Assembly (NCBI GenBank): GCA_003527225.1
Contig: DPXQ01000164.1
Span: 8,694-70,951 of the forward strand
Source of the DNA: Rhizobium sp.
Lineage (GTDB): Bacteria > Pseudomonadota > Alphaproteobacteria > Rhizobiales > Rhizobiaceae
Direction of reading: 5' to 3'
Length of the DNA: 62,258 bases
Below the pieces are notes generated by a model that saw only the letters and a program-made list of their open reading frames with translations, ran no database searches and was not told where the DNA came from. Below, one piece after another: positions 51,966-61,617 of this stretch. Each line of letters opens with the position of its first letter. The first letter of the stretch is position 1. The position numbers and the translations under genes are program-made.

Positions 51966-53891
51966 ATGCCGGGTAGATCGACATTACCGAATGAGAGTTC
52001 TGCGTTTCGGAGAGCCGGCACCGCACTGACGGTCGCAGCAGCTGTCTTTCTGTGTCCCGGTCTTTCCCGCGAAGCTCATGCCTTCAAGCTATTCGGAATT
52101 GCGCTGTTCGGCGAAGACGAGACCGCGGTCGAGGTCATCGATCCAGTCCGCTATAGTGTCACGCTCGATACAGACGGCGCGGACAAGGACCTTGCAAAGG
52201 CGCTTAAGAACAGCTCGCTTCTATTGAATGGCGCCGAAGATCCGGTTTCCGGGGATCTGGGGCTCGTCATCAGGGCCCGCGACGACCGCGACCGGCTGAT
52301 AGCCACGCTTTACGAGAACGCACGCTATGGCGGCGTGGTCACGGTGACGATCAATGGCCGGGCTATCGACGACCTGCCGCCCGACCCCGCGTTCGACCGT
52401 TCGGCACCCGTTCCGGTGACCGTCAGAGTTGATCCGGGACCCCTCTTTGTCCTGGGCGACGTCCGCCTCGAGGGAGATGCCGCAAGCCTTGATCCCGCGG
52501 ACTACGATCTGGAGGCAGGTGCCGACGCCGGGTCCTTGGTCATCCTCAAGGCCAGCAAGAAGATCGTGGAAGACCTGAAATCCGAGGGTCGCCCACTGGC
52601 TCGCCTGACCACGCAGGAAGTGGTGGCAAATCATCAGATGCAAACCGTGGATATCGTTCTCGGCGCGGAGAGCGGCCCGGTTGCACCCATTGGCAACGTG
52701 TCCATATCCGGTGAAAAGGCCGTCGATCCCGATTTCATTCGCCGCTATTCACGCCTCAACGAGGGCAAGCCCTACTCATCCGAAGAGATCAGAAAGGCAG
52801 CGGAACGCCTGCGCAAACTTGGTGTATTTTCCAGCGTAAGCATCAAGGAACCGGATCGGCTTGCGCCTGATGGTTCTCTCCCCCTGGCAATCACCGTATC
52901 CGAGGGGAAGCATCGCTATTTCGGTTTCGGCGCGTCGATTTCGACTATCGACGGCGTCGGGGTGGAAGGCTATTGGGGCCACCGCAACCTCTTTGGCCAT
53001 GCGGAATCCCTGCGCCTTGAAGGTTCGGTCGGTGGTCTGGGGCAATGGAACGGCATCGGGAACCTGGATTACGCTGCCGGCATTTCCTTCGTGAAGCCCG
53101 GCGCATTCTTTCCCTCAGCAACCCTCGATGCCAGCATCAAGGCCGCCACCCTGACCACCGAGTCCTATGACGCGGCATCGGTCACCGGCCGGGTTGGGCT
53201 TTCCTACGAGCTGACCGAAAAGGATATCGTTTCCGCGGCCACGACACTGAGCTTTGCCGATATTGATGATGCCTTCGGCAACAACCGGTACCTGACCTTC
53301 GCACTGCCGCTGGACTATGTCCGTGACACTCGCGACAACAGACTGAACCCGACGGAAGGCTATCGCGCTTCAATCTCTGCCGCGCCGAGTTACGAAATCA
53401 TGCACGGCGCGATCTTCTCATCTTTCGAGGGTTCCGTGTCGGGCTATCGATCTTTCGGCGCGGAGGACGGTATCGTTCTCGCCGGGAAGATATCCGCCGG
53501 AACGCTTGCGGGCGGCGAGGGCCTCGATAGCATCCCGGCAACGCGGCGCTTTTACGCCGGAGGCGGAGGCTCGGTGCGGGGCTATGCCTATCAGGAAATC
53601 TCACCCTATAATGGTGCCGGCGACGCGACAGGCGGACGCTCCTATGTAACCGGATCGTTCGAGGCACGTATCAACATTACAGACGCCATCGGGATCGTGC
53701 CCTTCGTCGATGCCGGAACCGTGTCGCCCGAGATGTATCCAGACTTCTCCGACATACGGATAGGGGCCGGCATCGGATTGCGTTACAACACCGCTTTCGG
53801 ACCGATACGGCTTGATGTCGCGCTACCCTTGGACCGATATGATGGCGGAAGCCGCTACGGCATCTATGCCGGGATAGGCCAGAGCTTCTAA
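51966..53891 (+). CDS. tamA: TamA-like outer-membrane translocation protein
   Basis: A 641-residue Omp85-superfamily protein. A signal peptide (hydrophobic core about residues 20-38, cut after EAHA) precedes POTRA-type domains (visible in VRVDPGPLFVLGDV, PIGNVSISGEKAVDP and FIRRYSRLNEGKPYS) and a C-terminal 16-strand beta barrel with the lid-lock motif GGGGSVRGYAYQ and the final aromatic GIGQSF. With TamB it helps insert autotransporters and move lipids to the outer membrane. The start is uncertain: ATG at 51966, or TTG at 51939. tamB begins 48 bp downstream. Confidence 0.9.
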   Translation: MPGRSTLPNESSAFRRAGTALTVAAAVFLCPGLSREAHAFKLFGIALFGEDETAVEVIDPVRYSVTLDTDGADKDLAKALKNSSLLLNGAEDPVSGDLGLVIRARDDRDRLIATLYENARYGGVVTVTINGRAIDDLPPDPAFDRSAPVPVTVRVDPGPLFVLGDVRLEGDAASLDPADYDLEAGADAGSLVILKASKKIVEDLKSEGRPLARLTTQEVVANHQMQTVDIVLGAESGPVAPIGNVSISGEKAVDPDFIRRYSRLNEGKPYSSEEIRKAAERLRKLGVFSSVSIKEPDRLAPDGSLPLAITVSEGKHRYFGFGASISTIDGVGVEGYWGHRNLFGHAESLRLEGSVGGLGQWNGIGNLDYAAGISFVKPGAFFPSATLDASIKAATLTTESYDAASVTGRVGLSYELTEKDIVSAATTLSFADIDDAFGNNRYLTFALPLDYVRDTRDNRLNPTEGYRASISAAPSYEIMHGAIFSSFEGSVSGYRSFGAEDGIVLAGKISAGTLAGGEGLDSIPATRRFYAGGGGSVRGYAYQEISPYNGAGDATGGRSYVTGSFEARINITDAIGIVPFVDAGTVSPEMYPDFSDIRIGAGIGLRYNTAFGPIRLDVALPLDRYDGGSRYGIYAGIGQSF

Positions 53892-53939
53892 CAAGCGCCG
53901 CCCCTCGGCGGTACGACAACAGGAAGTCGATTCTTCGCG

Positions 53940-56900
53940 ATGCAATTTCTGACGCGCCTGACGAAATGGATCCTCCGGTTTGCCGCGTATGTCGTCGTCA
54001 CGACGATTGCGCTTCTGCTCGCCGCGATCCTGCTCGGCGGCTTTACATCGCTCGGCGGTCGGATCGCATCCGAATGGCTCGCGGCACTCCTGTCGTCGCC
54101 GGACCGCGCCATCACGATTTCCGACCCCGGCGCACTTCTTTCGGGCGAACTGCGCATCGGCACCATCACGGTCTCGGACACCAAGGGTACCTATGCCGAG
54201 ATCCGCGGTCTCGCGATCGATTGGTCGCCATCGGCTCTGCTCTCCGGGAGCTTCGATGCGGAACGGATTTCGGCTGCGGCAGTTGACATCAACCGCCGCC
54301 CAGTCGCAACCGAACAGAAGGCTCCAGCGAGCGAAAGCGGTTTCAAGCTTCCGGTGAGGGTGAACATCGGAGCGTTGCAGCTGCCGAAGATTTCCCTGGC
54401 AAGCGATGTTGCGGGCAGGCAGGTAACCTTTTCGCTTACCGGTGCGGTCAGGGCGGACGGCCAGGAAATTGCTGCCAACCTCAACGCTCAGCGTGCCGAC
54501 ATGCCGGAGGCGAGGATTGCGGCGGATCTTCTCTTCGCTCCCGCCGACGACCGCTTGCGCGTGAAGGCCGAGATCGGGGAGCCGAAAGGCGGCATTATCG
54601 CGGGCATGCTTCGTCTTCCGGGCGAGCCGGCATTGAATCTCACGATTAATGGCGATGGTCCGCTGTCGGACTGGAAGGGCGAGCTTGCCGCCGATGTCGA
54701 TGGCCGAAGTACGGTATCTGTCGTGGCCGCGCATCGGCTTCTCCCGGAGAGCGATCGCCACGTCTCCCTCAAGGGCAGCGGCCGGTTCGACGCCATCCTG
54801 CCCCCCGCCTTCCGTACGCTCTTCTCCGGCCGGACCGAAATCGACATCGCCGCAAACATCGGGCAGTCGGGAAGGGTCAACATCGGGACCGGGAAGATCA
54901 CCACCGGAAATCTCCTGCTCTCTGCCTCCGGGCAACTGGATCCCGAAGGCGATAACGACCTGAAGGTCAACCTGACAAGCGTATCCGGCCCGATCGATTT
55001 CGGATGGGCAAGCGGAGAAAATCAAATCAAAGCAGCGATCACCGGCATGACTATGGCGGTCACCGGCCCCGCTGCCGCGGCATCGCTTGACATGGAAGCT
55101 GCCCTGCAGTCGCTCGAAGCCGCTCAGGGCGAGTTAAGGGGAATAACAGTTTCCGCAAAGAGCGGTGCATTCGATCTTGCCAGCCGCACCGGCACGCTCA
55201 ACACGACGGTGTCTATCTCGGCGAGCCGATTGACCGACCCGACACTCGACCGCGCCCTTCGCGCCCCGATGATGATCAAGGCTCCTGTCACCATCTCCGC
55301 CGACACGATCACTTTCGACGGCACCACCATCGAAAGCGCCAGCATCGGCGGCAAGCTCGACGGGACCTACACGCTCGGCGGCCGGACGCTTTCGTCGCGG
55401 TTCCAGCTATTCGCCGTACCGGATGCCTTGCCGGCGGTCGTGGCGGGAAAATTCACCGGCACGATCGGATTTTCCGGCGATCTCACATATGCGCAACCGC
55501 GCAATATCACGCTCGACAACCTGACGATCGCCTCGGATACCCTCGACGCGACCGGAAATCTCTCGCTCGATGCCGAGGATCATCTCTCCCTGCAACTGGA
55601 AGGCCGATTGGCAGACATTGGTCGCTTCCTCCCCAACACCAGCGGCAGGGCCGGATTTTCGCTTTCGGCGGCGGGCCCCTTGAACGAACTCAGCGGACAG
55701 GCCGTATTAAATGCGGACAAGGCAATGGCTGCGGGTCGGCCTATCGGAAATCTGGTCGTCGAACTCGATGGCACGGCCGACCGGCAGGCGCCGCAGGCGA
55801 CAGTCAAGGTATCCGGCTCCCTCGACGGTCAGCCCATCAGCGGGAATGGGGAACTGGTATCCGCGAACGGCAATACCCGCATTCCCGCGCTTTCGATCGA
55901 GGTCGGTCCGAACCATGTGACTGGGTCGATGTCCATCTCGCCGGAATTCGTTCCAGCAGGCGAGCTGTCTTTCAACTTTCCCGATATCGGCCTTCTCGTC
56001 GCCCTTGGCGGGCAGCGAGCCGGCGGCGACCTCAAGGGAAAACTGACCCTGAACGATCGTGGTGGCCGGATGGCCGCGGACATCGTCGCCTCCGGCGCCG
56101 CGTTGACCCGTGACAAGATTGTCGTCACGGCTCCTGATATCCGGCTTTCGGTCACGGATATCTTTGCCTTCGCCGCTGAGGGCACGATCCGCGCGCAATC
56201 TGTCGCGGTCGGATCGAACAGGCTGGAAATGCCGGTTCTTGCCTTCGCTCGCGCCGGTCCCCGGACGCAATTCACGCTCGACGCCCGCTATGACGGCGCG
56301 CCACTCGCCACCGAAGGCAACATCGCGGAAACGACGGAGGGGCTCGGGATCGCACTTAGGTCGCTGTCGGCAAGCCCACGCGGGATTGCGCTGAAACTAG
56401 CCGAGCCGGCCACCATCTTGATCGCCGGCGGCAAGGCCGTGATCCAATCCGCAACGATTGCAGCCGACGGCGGAACGATCACAATAAACGGAAGCGCAAG
56501 CGACACACTCGACCTCACTGCGGATCTGAAGAATCTTCCCGCTGCCCTCGCTGGTGCCTTTGCTCCAGGACTTTCACCGGAGGGCATGATTTCCGGCAAG
56601 GTCATCGTCGCCGGGACGCCATCGGCCCCGATGGCTTCCTATACGCTCGGCTGGTCGAACGCGGCGGTCGCACCGACCCGGTCCGCCGGCCTCAATGAGT
56701 TGAACGTAAGCGCTGAGGGCAAATTCGCAAACGACTCGTTGACGATCGATACGCGCACGACTGGAGCCGACGGCGCGGGCCTGACCGGTGGCGGCTCGCT
56801 CGCCTTGTCCGGCGAAAAGGCCATTGCGATGAGTTTTCGGGGCAACCTGCCCTTTGGCATCCTGTCCGGCCTTCTCTCGCGTCAGGGTCTATTGATTGAA

Positions 56901-58106
56901 GGGGCAGCCAGTGTCGACATCGCGGTATCTGGCACGCTCGGCAAACCCTCGATTTCCGGCAGACTCGACACTCAAGGAGCGCGGTTGGTCGATGTCCGCC
57001 GTAACAGAGCGATCGAGGATCTCGCTGCGTCTCTCGCTCTCGACGGAAACCAGGCCAAGGTTACCCGTCTGACTGGGAAATTCGCAGGCGGCGGTACGAT
57101 ATCGGGCAGCGGCTCGATCGATATTCTGACCGCGGGTATGCCCGCCGACATCACGATCAAGCTCTCCGATGCCGTCTATGTCGATGGGACCCTGTTCCAC
57201 ACCACGGCGAGCGGCACCCTAGCGCTAAGGGGACCTCTGTTGACGGCACCTGTTCTCTCCGGTGCGATCGAACTGACAAAGACGTCGATAACCGTTCCGG
57301 AGAAATTGCCCACGAGTCTCGCCGAACTGAATATCAGACACAAGAATGCTCCGGGCGATGTTCGCGCTCAGGCGGCGAAGCTGACGCGGACCGAATCCCA
57401 TGGCAGCATGTCCACTATCGCTCTCGACCTCGATGTGTCTTCACCATCGCGCGTATATGTGCGCGGCCGCGGGATCGATGCCGAACTCGGCGGAGCCCTC
57501 ACGATTCGGGGAACCAGCGCAAATCCTGATGTCAGTGGCGCCTTCACCATGCGTCGAGGACGCCTGACGATCCTCACCAAACGAATGGAGTTCACCAGTG
57601 GAACAATCACCTTTGGCGGCGGCTTGATACCGCTTCTCGACCTGGTGGCCACGACGACATCCGGCAGCACGACCATCACGGTCACCCTTTCCGGCTTCGC
57701 CGACAATCCGCAAGTGGCCTTTTCCTCGTCACCTGCCCTGCCCCAGGACGAAATCCTCGCCCAGCTGATCTTCGGCCAATCCATGTCCAGGCTTTCCGCC
57801 TTGCAGATTGCGCAACTAGCCGATGCCGCCAGCCAGCTCGCCGGAGGCAAGACTTCACTGTTCGGCACGCTGCGCAATGCGATCGGCATCGACGACCTCG
57901 ATATCACCACGGACGAAAAGGGCCAGGCTCAATTCAGCGCCGGGAAATACCTCAATAACCGCACCTATCTCGAACTCGAGCAGGGTGTCGATGGCAAGGG
58001 CAAAGCGATCATCAATCTCGACATCGGCCGGGGCGTAAAGCTCAAGGGCCAGGCGGACGGTGACGGATCGGGAGGCGCCGGCATATTCTACGAAAAGGAA
58101 TACTGA
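53940..58106 (+). CDS. tamB: TamB-like translocation/assembly protein (DUF490)
   Basis: A 1388-residue protein with one N-terminal membrane helix (about residues 14-38) and a huge repetitive beta-strand body that in relatives forms a hydrophobic groove between the inner and outer membranes for phospholipid transport. The C-terminal DUF490/TamB domain (about 1050-1388) contains VPEKLPTSLAELNIRHKN (around 1120) and FSSSPALPQDEILAQLIFGQ. Length is in the range of rhizobial TamB. It is in an operon with tamA. Confidence 0.92.
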   Translation: MQFLTRLTKWILRFAAYVVVTTIALLLAAILLGGFTSLGGRIASEWLAALLSSPDRAITISDPGALLSGELRIGTITVSDTKGTYAEIRGLAIDWSPSALLSGSFDAERISAAAVDINRRPVATEQKAPASESGFKLPVRVNIGALQLPKISLASDVAGRQVTFSLTGAVRADGQEIAANLNAQRADMPEARIAADLLFAPADDRLRVKAEIGEPKGGIIAGMLRLPGEPALNLTINGDGPLSDWKGELAADVDGRSTVSVVAAHRLLPESDRHVSLKGSGRFDAILPPAFRTLFSGRTEIDIAANIGQSGRVNIGTGKITTGNLLLSASGQLDPEGDNDLKVNLTSVSGPIDFGWASGENQIKAAITGMTMAVTGPAAAASLDMEAALQSLEAAQGELRGITVSAKSGAFDLASRTGTLNTTVSISASRLTDPTLDRALRAPMMIKAPVTISADTITFDGTTIESASIGGKLDGTYTLGGRTLSSRFQLFAVPDALPAVVAGKFTGTIGFSGDLTYAQPRNITLDNLTIASDTLDATGNLSLDAEDHLSLQLEGRLADIGRFLPNTSGRAGFSLSAAGPLNELSGQAVLNADKAMAAGRPIGNLVVELDGTADRQAPQATVKVSGSLDGQPISGNGELVSANGNTRIPALSIEVGPNHVTGSMSISPEFVPAGELSFNFPDIGLLVALGGQRAGGDLKGKLTLNDRGGRMAADIVASGAALTRDKIVVTAPDIRLSVTDIFAFAAEGTIRAQSVAVGSNRLEMPVLAFARAGPRTQFTLDARYDGAPLATEGNIAETTEGLGIALRSLSASPRGIALKLAEPATILIAGGKAVIQSATIAADGGTITINGSASDTLDLTADLKNLPAALAGAFAPGLSPEGMISGKVIVAGTPSAPMASYTLGWSNAAVAPTRSAGLNELNVSAEGKFANDSLTIDTRTTGADGAGLTGGGSLALSGEKAIAMSFRGNLPFGILSGLLSRQGLLIEGAASVDIAVSGTLGKPSISGRLDTQGARLVDVRRNRAIEDLAASLALDGNQAKVTRLTGKFAGGGTISGSGSIDILTAGMPADITIKLSDAVYVDGTLFHTTASGTLALRGPLLTAPVLSGAIELTKTSITVPEKLPTSLAELNIRHKNAPGDVRAQAAKLTRTESHGSMSTIALDLDVSSPSRVYVRGRGIDAELGGALTIRGTSANPDVSGAFTMRRGRLTILTKRMEFTSGTITFGGGLIPLLDLVATTTSGSTTITVTLSGFADNPQVAFSSSPALPQDEILAQLIFGQSMSRLSALQIAQLADAASQLAGGKTSLFGTLRNAIGIDDLDITTDEKGQAQFSAGKYLNNRTYLELEQGVDGKGKAIINLDIGRGVKLKGQADGDGSGGAGIFYEKEY

Positions 58107-58130
58107 GCCAGAAGCGCTTCACCGGCGCGC

Positions 58131-58559
58131 TCAATAGCTGACCTTGCTGGTCTTCAGAAGGATGTTCGATTCCGTCGTGTTTATGCCTTCGATGAGTCGT
58201 ATCCTGCGAAGGGTTTCGTCGAAGGACGCAAGGTCGCGCTCCTCCAATTCCGCTATGAAATCCCAACGACCGTTGGTGCTGTGAAGAGCCCGCACCTGGG
58301 GCAGGCCACGGAGCTGATGAGCGACCTTGTCGGCATATTTTCCCACGACCTCGATCATGACGATCGCACGCACGCCGGCCGTGCGTAACTCGTCTCCGGT
58401 CTTGATGGTAAAGGCGGCGATCGTGCCGTCTTCGACCAATTTTTCCATCCGTGTAGCGATAGTCGCCCTCGACGCCCCGGTCGCGGCAGCAAGCGACGAG
58501 ACGGGAGTCCGGGCATTGTGGCGCAGGGCACTGAGTATTTCGCGGTCCAGATTGTCCAT
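58131..58559 (-). CDS. Lrp/AsnC-family transcriptional regulator
   Basis: A 142-residue regulator with an N-terminal winged helix-turn-helix (about residues 1-60; MDNLDREILSALRHNARTP is the typical opening) and a C-terminal AsnC/RAM ligand-binding domain ending TTESNILLKT. Divergent from arginase and ornithine aminotransferase genes, so it very probably controls them in response to arginine or ornithine, as do related regulators in rhizobia and Agrobacterium. The start at 58559 is chosen because upstream codons have no support. The intergenic dyad begins only 10 bp from its ATG, pointing to autoregulation. Confidence 0.88.
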   Translation of the reverse strand: MDNLDREILSALRHNARTPVSSLAAATGASRATIATRMEKLVEDGTIAAFTIKTGDELRTAGVRAIVMIEVVGKYADKVAHQLRGLPQVRALHSTNGRWDFIAELEERDLASFDETLRRIRLIEGINTTESNILLKTSKVSY

Positions 58560-58568
58560 GACTATACA

Positions 58569-58621
58569 AATCGTCAAAATAGAGTGACATTCTGCGAAAA
58601 GTATCATTCTATCTGACGATT
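58569..58621. promoter_or_regulatory. Nested dyad operator in the regulator-arginase gap
   Basis: Two nested inverted repeats share a centre near 58595: outer arms AATCGTCA (58569-58576) and TGACGATT (58614-58621); inner arms ATAGAGTGA (58579-58587) and TCATTCTAT (58604-58612) with one mismatch. The size and symmetry fit a multi-site operator for the Lrp/AsnC protein encoded alongside. It is 64 bp from the arginase start. Confidence 0.7.
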
Positions 58622-58684
58622 ATCCATCTTTTTGCTGTCATGTCCACCGATGATACTGCAGCCCTATCCAACAAGGAGTCGGGA

Positions 58685-59620
58685 ATGCACATGCTTGGTC
58701 AGGCCGTCACATTGATCGGCGTCCCGCTGGAGGAAGGCTCAGGGCGAGGCGGTTGCGCCATGGGCCCAGCCGCCCTCAGGATCGCCGGAATCGAGCAAGC
58801 ACTAGGCGATCTCGGCTATGGAGTGAGCGACGCCGGCGACCTCCGGCCGGCCCCGGCCGCGGACCTTGCTGACGATCCAAAGGCCCGCAATCTGTCGGTG
58901 GTCGCGGCTTTCACCCGGGCGCTCGAAAAGAAGACCCGTGAAGTCGCAGCATCCGGTGCGGTACCGGTCATTCTCGGCGGAGATCACAGCCTGTCCATGG
59001 GCAGCGTGTCAGGCATGGCGCGCCATGCACGCGATATGGGCCGGCCGCTCTTCGTGCTTTGGCTCGACGCCCATGCCGACTTCAACTCGCCCGAGACCTC
59101 GCCGTCCGGAAACATACACGGCATGCCGGTCGCGTTCTTTTGCGGTCAGGCGGAGTTCGCGCCGATCCTCGCCCCCAACCGGCCATTCGTCGATCCGCGC
59201 AATGTTTTCCAGGTCGGTATTCGCTCCGTCGACGAACAGGAGCGGGTCTCGATTGCCAAGCACGGGGTCAATGTCTTCGACATGCGTGCCGTCGACGAGG
59301 AAGGGATGGGCGCCATCATGCGGAAAATCCTGTCCGAAGTGTCGCGCCAGAACGGGCTCCTGCATGTGAGCCTGGATGTCGATTTTCTCGATCCCGACGT
59401 CGCGCCCGGTGTCGGCACCACGGTCCCCGGCGGCGCCACTTTCCGCGAAGCCCACCTCATCATGGAAATGCTCCACGACAGCGGCCTCGTCTCGTCACTC
59501 GACCTCGTCGAACTCAATCCCTTTCTTGATGATCGCAGTAAGAGCGCCCGCGTTCTCGTCGAACTGGCCGCCAGCCTCTTCGGCCGCCGCGTCTTCGATC
59601 GTCCCACCCGATCAGCCTGA
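58685..59620 (+). CDS. Arginase
   Basis: A 311-residue Mn-dependent ureohydrolase that splits arginine into ornithine and urea. Metal ligands and active-site residues are seen in [30 protein letters not shown] and [17 protein letters not shown]. The start at 58685 has AAGGAG eight bases ahead; the frame is open from 58640 but lacks such a site. The gene corresponds to arcA/rocF type arginase of rhizobia and is followed 20 bp later by ornithine aminotransferase, giving a two-step path from arginine to glutamate semialdehyde. Confidence 0.94.
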   Translation: MHMLGQAVTLIGVPLEEGSGRGGCAMGPAALRIAGIEQALGDLGYGVSDAGDLRPAPAADLADDPKARNLSVVAAFTRALEKKTREVAASGAVPVILGGDHSLSMGSVSGMARHARDMGRPLFVLWLDAHADFNSPETSPSGNIHGMPVAFFCGQAEFAPILAPNRPFVDPRNVFQVGIRSVDEQERVSIAKHGVNVFDMRAVDEEGMGAIMRKILSEVSRQNGLLHVSLDVDFLDPDVAPGVGTTVPGGATFREAHLIMEMLHDSGLVSSLDLVELNPFLDDRSKSARVLVELAASLFGRRVFDRPTRSA

Positions 59621-59640
59621 CCAACGAAGGAAACACGCCC

Positions 59641-60849
59641 ATGCCCCATACAGCTGAACTGATCGCGACGGAACAGCGCCTCGGCGCGCACAATTACAAG
59701 CCTCTCGATGTTGTTTTGACCCGAGGCAAGGGTGTCCATGTCTGGGACAGCGATGGCAACCGCTATCTCGACTGCCTTTCCGCCTATTCAGCCGTCAACC
59801 AGGGCCATTGCCATCCGCGCATCCTCGCGGCCATGACCGAACAGGCCTCCAAGCTGACATTGACTTCCCGCGCCTTCCGTAACGATCAGTTGGCCCTCCT
59901 CTATGAGGAGCTCGCGGCCCTGACCGGCGCGCACAAGATCCTGCCCATGAACTCCGGCGCCGAGGCCGTCGAGACTGCGATCAAGGCCGTGCGCAAATGG
60001 GGCTACGAGACAAAAGGCGTGAAGGAGGACCAGGCAGAGATCATCGTCTGCTCGGAAAACTTCCATGGCCGCACCTTGAGCATCATCAGTTTCTCAACCG
60101 ATCCGGATGCGCGCGATGGTTTCGGCCCGTTTACGCCGGGCTTTACCATCGTCCCCTTCGGTGATGCCAAGGCTTTTGAAGCCGCAATCAACGAAAATAC
60201 CGTCGCCGCGCTGATCGAGCCGATCCAGGGCGAAGCCGGCGTGATCATCCCGCCGCCTGGCTATTTCCGGCGCGTTCGCGAGCTCTGCACGCGGTATAAT
60301 GTCACGCTTATACTCGACGAGATCCAGACCGGTCTCGGCCGTACGGGCAAACTGCTTGCTGAGGAGCACGAGGATATCGAAGCCGACGTGACCCTGATTG
60401 GCAAGGCACTTTCCGGCGGATTTTATCCGGTGTCCGCCGTTCTATCCAATTCCGAAGTGCTGGGCGTCTTGAAACCGGGTCAGCACGGTTCGACATTCGG
60501 TGGCAACCCGCTGGCCTGCGCCATTGCCCGCGAAGCGCTCAAGGTGCTCGTTGACGAGGGCATGATCGAGAATTCAGAAAGAATGGGTGCCTATTTCATC
60601 GAGGGCCTCCGCTCCATCCGTTCGAACCTGATCAAGGAAGTACGCGGACGCGGCTTGATGATGGCCGTAGAGCTCGTGCCCGAAGCGGGCGGCGCTCGCA
60701 AACATTGCTACGCGCTGAAGGCGCGCGGGCTACTCGCCAAGGATACCCACGTCAATACCATCCGCCTCGCTCCGCCACTCGTCATCACCAGGGATGAAGT
60801 GGACTGGGCCCTGGAACAGATCGCCGCGACGTTGACAGGTTTGGACTAG
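59641..60849 (+). CDS. rocD: Ornithine aminotransferase
   Basis: A 402-residue class III PLP aminotransferase that converts ornithine and 2-oxoglutarate to glutamate 5-semialdehyde and glutamate. [19 protein letters not shown] is the ornithine-aminotransferase-type N-terminal region, [17 protein letters not shown] the PLP phosphate site, [14 protein letters not shown] the cofactor Asp, and [13 protein letters not shown] carries the Schiff-base lysine (about residue 257). It is in the arginase operon. Acetylornithine aminotransferase is less likely because of the motif set and context. Confidence 0.93.
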   Translation: MPHTAELIATEQRLGAHNYKPLDVVLTRGKGVHVWDSDGNRYLDCLSAYSAVNQGHCHPRILAAMTEQASKLTLTSRAFRNDQLALLYEELAALTGAHKILPMNSGAEAVETAIKAVRKWGYETKGVKEDQAEIIVCSENFHGRTLSIISFSTDPDARDGFGPFTPGFTIVPFGDAKAFEAAINENTVAALIEPIQGEAGVIIPPPGYFRRVRELCTRYNVTLILDEIQTGLGRTGKLLAEEHEDIEADVTLIGKALSGGFYPVSAVLSNSEVLGVLKPGQHGSTFGGNPLACAIAREALKVLVDEGMIENSERMGAYFIEGLRSIRSNLIKEVRGRGLMMAVELVPEAGGARKHCYALKARGLLAKDTHVNTIRLAPPLVITRDEVDWALEQIAATLTGLD

Positions 60850-61073
60850 CGCCTTCTGCGCATGAGGCTGAGAGGCGAGGACGCTAAGAAATCCGCTTTC
60901 GTAATTTAGATTTGAGCAAGACTCTTTCGCTAAGGTGATCACAGCGAGACCCGATGTCACAACCGTGGCCCGACCCGTCGCATCGCCGGCACGCAAACTC
61001 ATGGCAAAAGTCGCACGCGCCACGACAGGCGCAGCCGCTGCTGCCAGGCTCAAGAAAGTTGGGAAGGACTTTG

Positions 61074-61553
61074 ATGGCTACGACGATCAACTCTACAAGC
61101 TTCGGCGGTGAAACTCTGGAGATTATCGCATTCCGGCTTCACGATCAGGAATTCTGCGTGAAAACCACGACGATCCGGGAAATCCGCGGCTGGGCGCCGT
61201 CCACGCCAATCCCGCACGCCCCGGCCGATGTCATCGGTGTCATGAACCTCCGCGGATCTGTGATCCCGATCATTGACCTCGCCTACAAGCTCGGCATGAA
61301 GAGCACGGTCGCCAACGAACGCTCTGCGATCGTCGTCGCCGAAGTCCACAACATGGTTATCGGCATGCTCGTCGATCGGGTATCCGATATTCTCACCATT
61401 CCGAGCAGCCAGGTTCAGCCGGTACCGGAAATCTCCGCATCTTTCGACAAGTCCTTCTCGGAAGGCATTATCGCCAACGAAAACGGTATGATCTGCTTCT
61501 TGAACCTCTCCAAGATGTTCAAGGAAAGCGACGTCGACGAGATGGCGGCCTGA
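61074..61553 (+). CDS. cheW: Chemotaxis coupling protein CheW
   Basis: A 159-residue CheW-domain protein linking chemoreceptors to the kinase CheA. The stretches EFCVKTTTIREIRGW, NLRGSVIPIIDLAYKLGM and VDRVSDIL match both halves of the double beta-barrel. The start at 61074 has GGGAAGGA upstream. It stands alone, with no receptor, cheA or motility gene nearby, and resembles the extra CheW copy found outside the main che operon in rhizobia. A strong terminator follows. Confidence 0.92.
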   Translation: MATTINSTSFGGETLEIIAFRLHDQEFCVKTTTIREIRGWAPSTPIPHAPADVIGVMNLRGSVIPIIDLAYKLGMKSTVANERSAIVVAEVHNMVIGMLVDRVSDILTIPSSQVQPVPEISASFDKSFSEGIIANENGMICFLNLSKMFKESDVDEMAA

Positions 61554-61580
61554 GCATTTACATTTGCTTTGATGAACTGA

Positions 61581-61613
61581 AAGAAGCGGCCGATGGGCCG
61601 CTTCTTCTTTTTT
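61581..61613. terminator. Terminator between cheW and the OFA transporter
   Basis: An 11-bp stem (AAGAAGCGGCC at 61581-61591 and GGCCGCTTCTT at 61596-61606) with a 4-base loop is followed by CTTTTTT. The AAGAA on the left side also gives a T-run for the convergent transporter gene, so it may act both ways. Confidence 0.85.
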
Positions 61614-61617
61614 GGCG

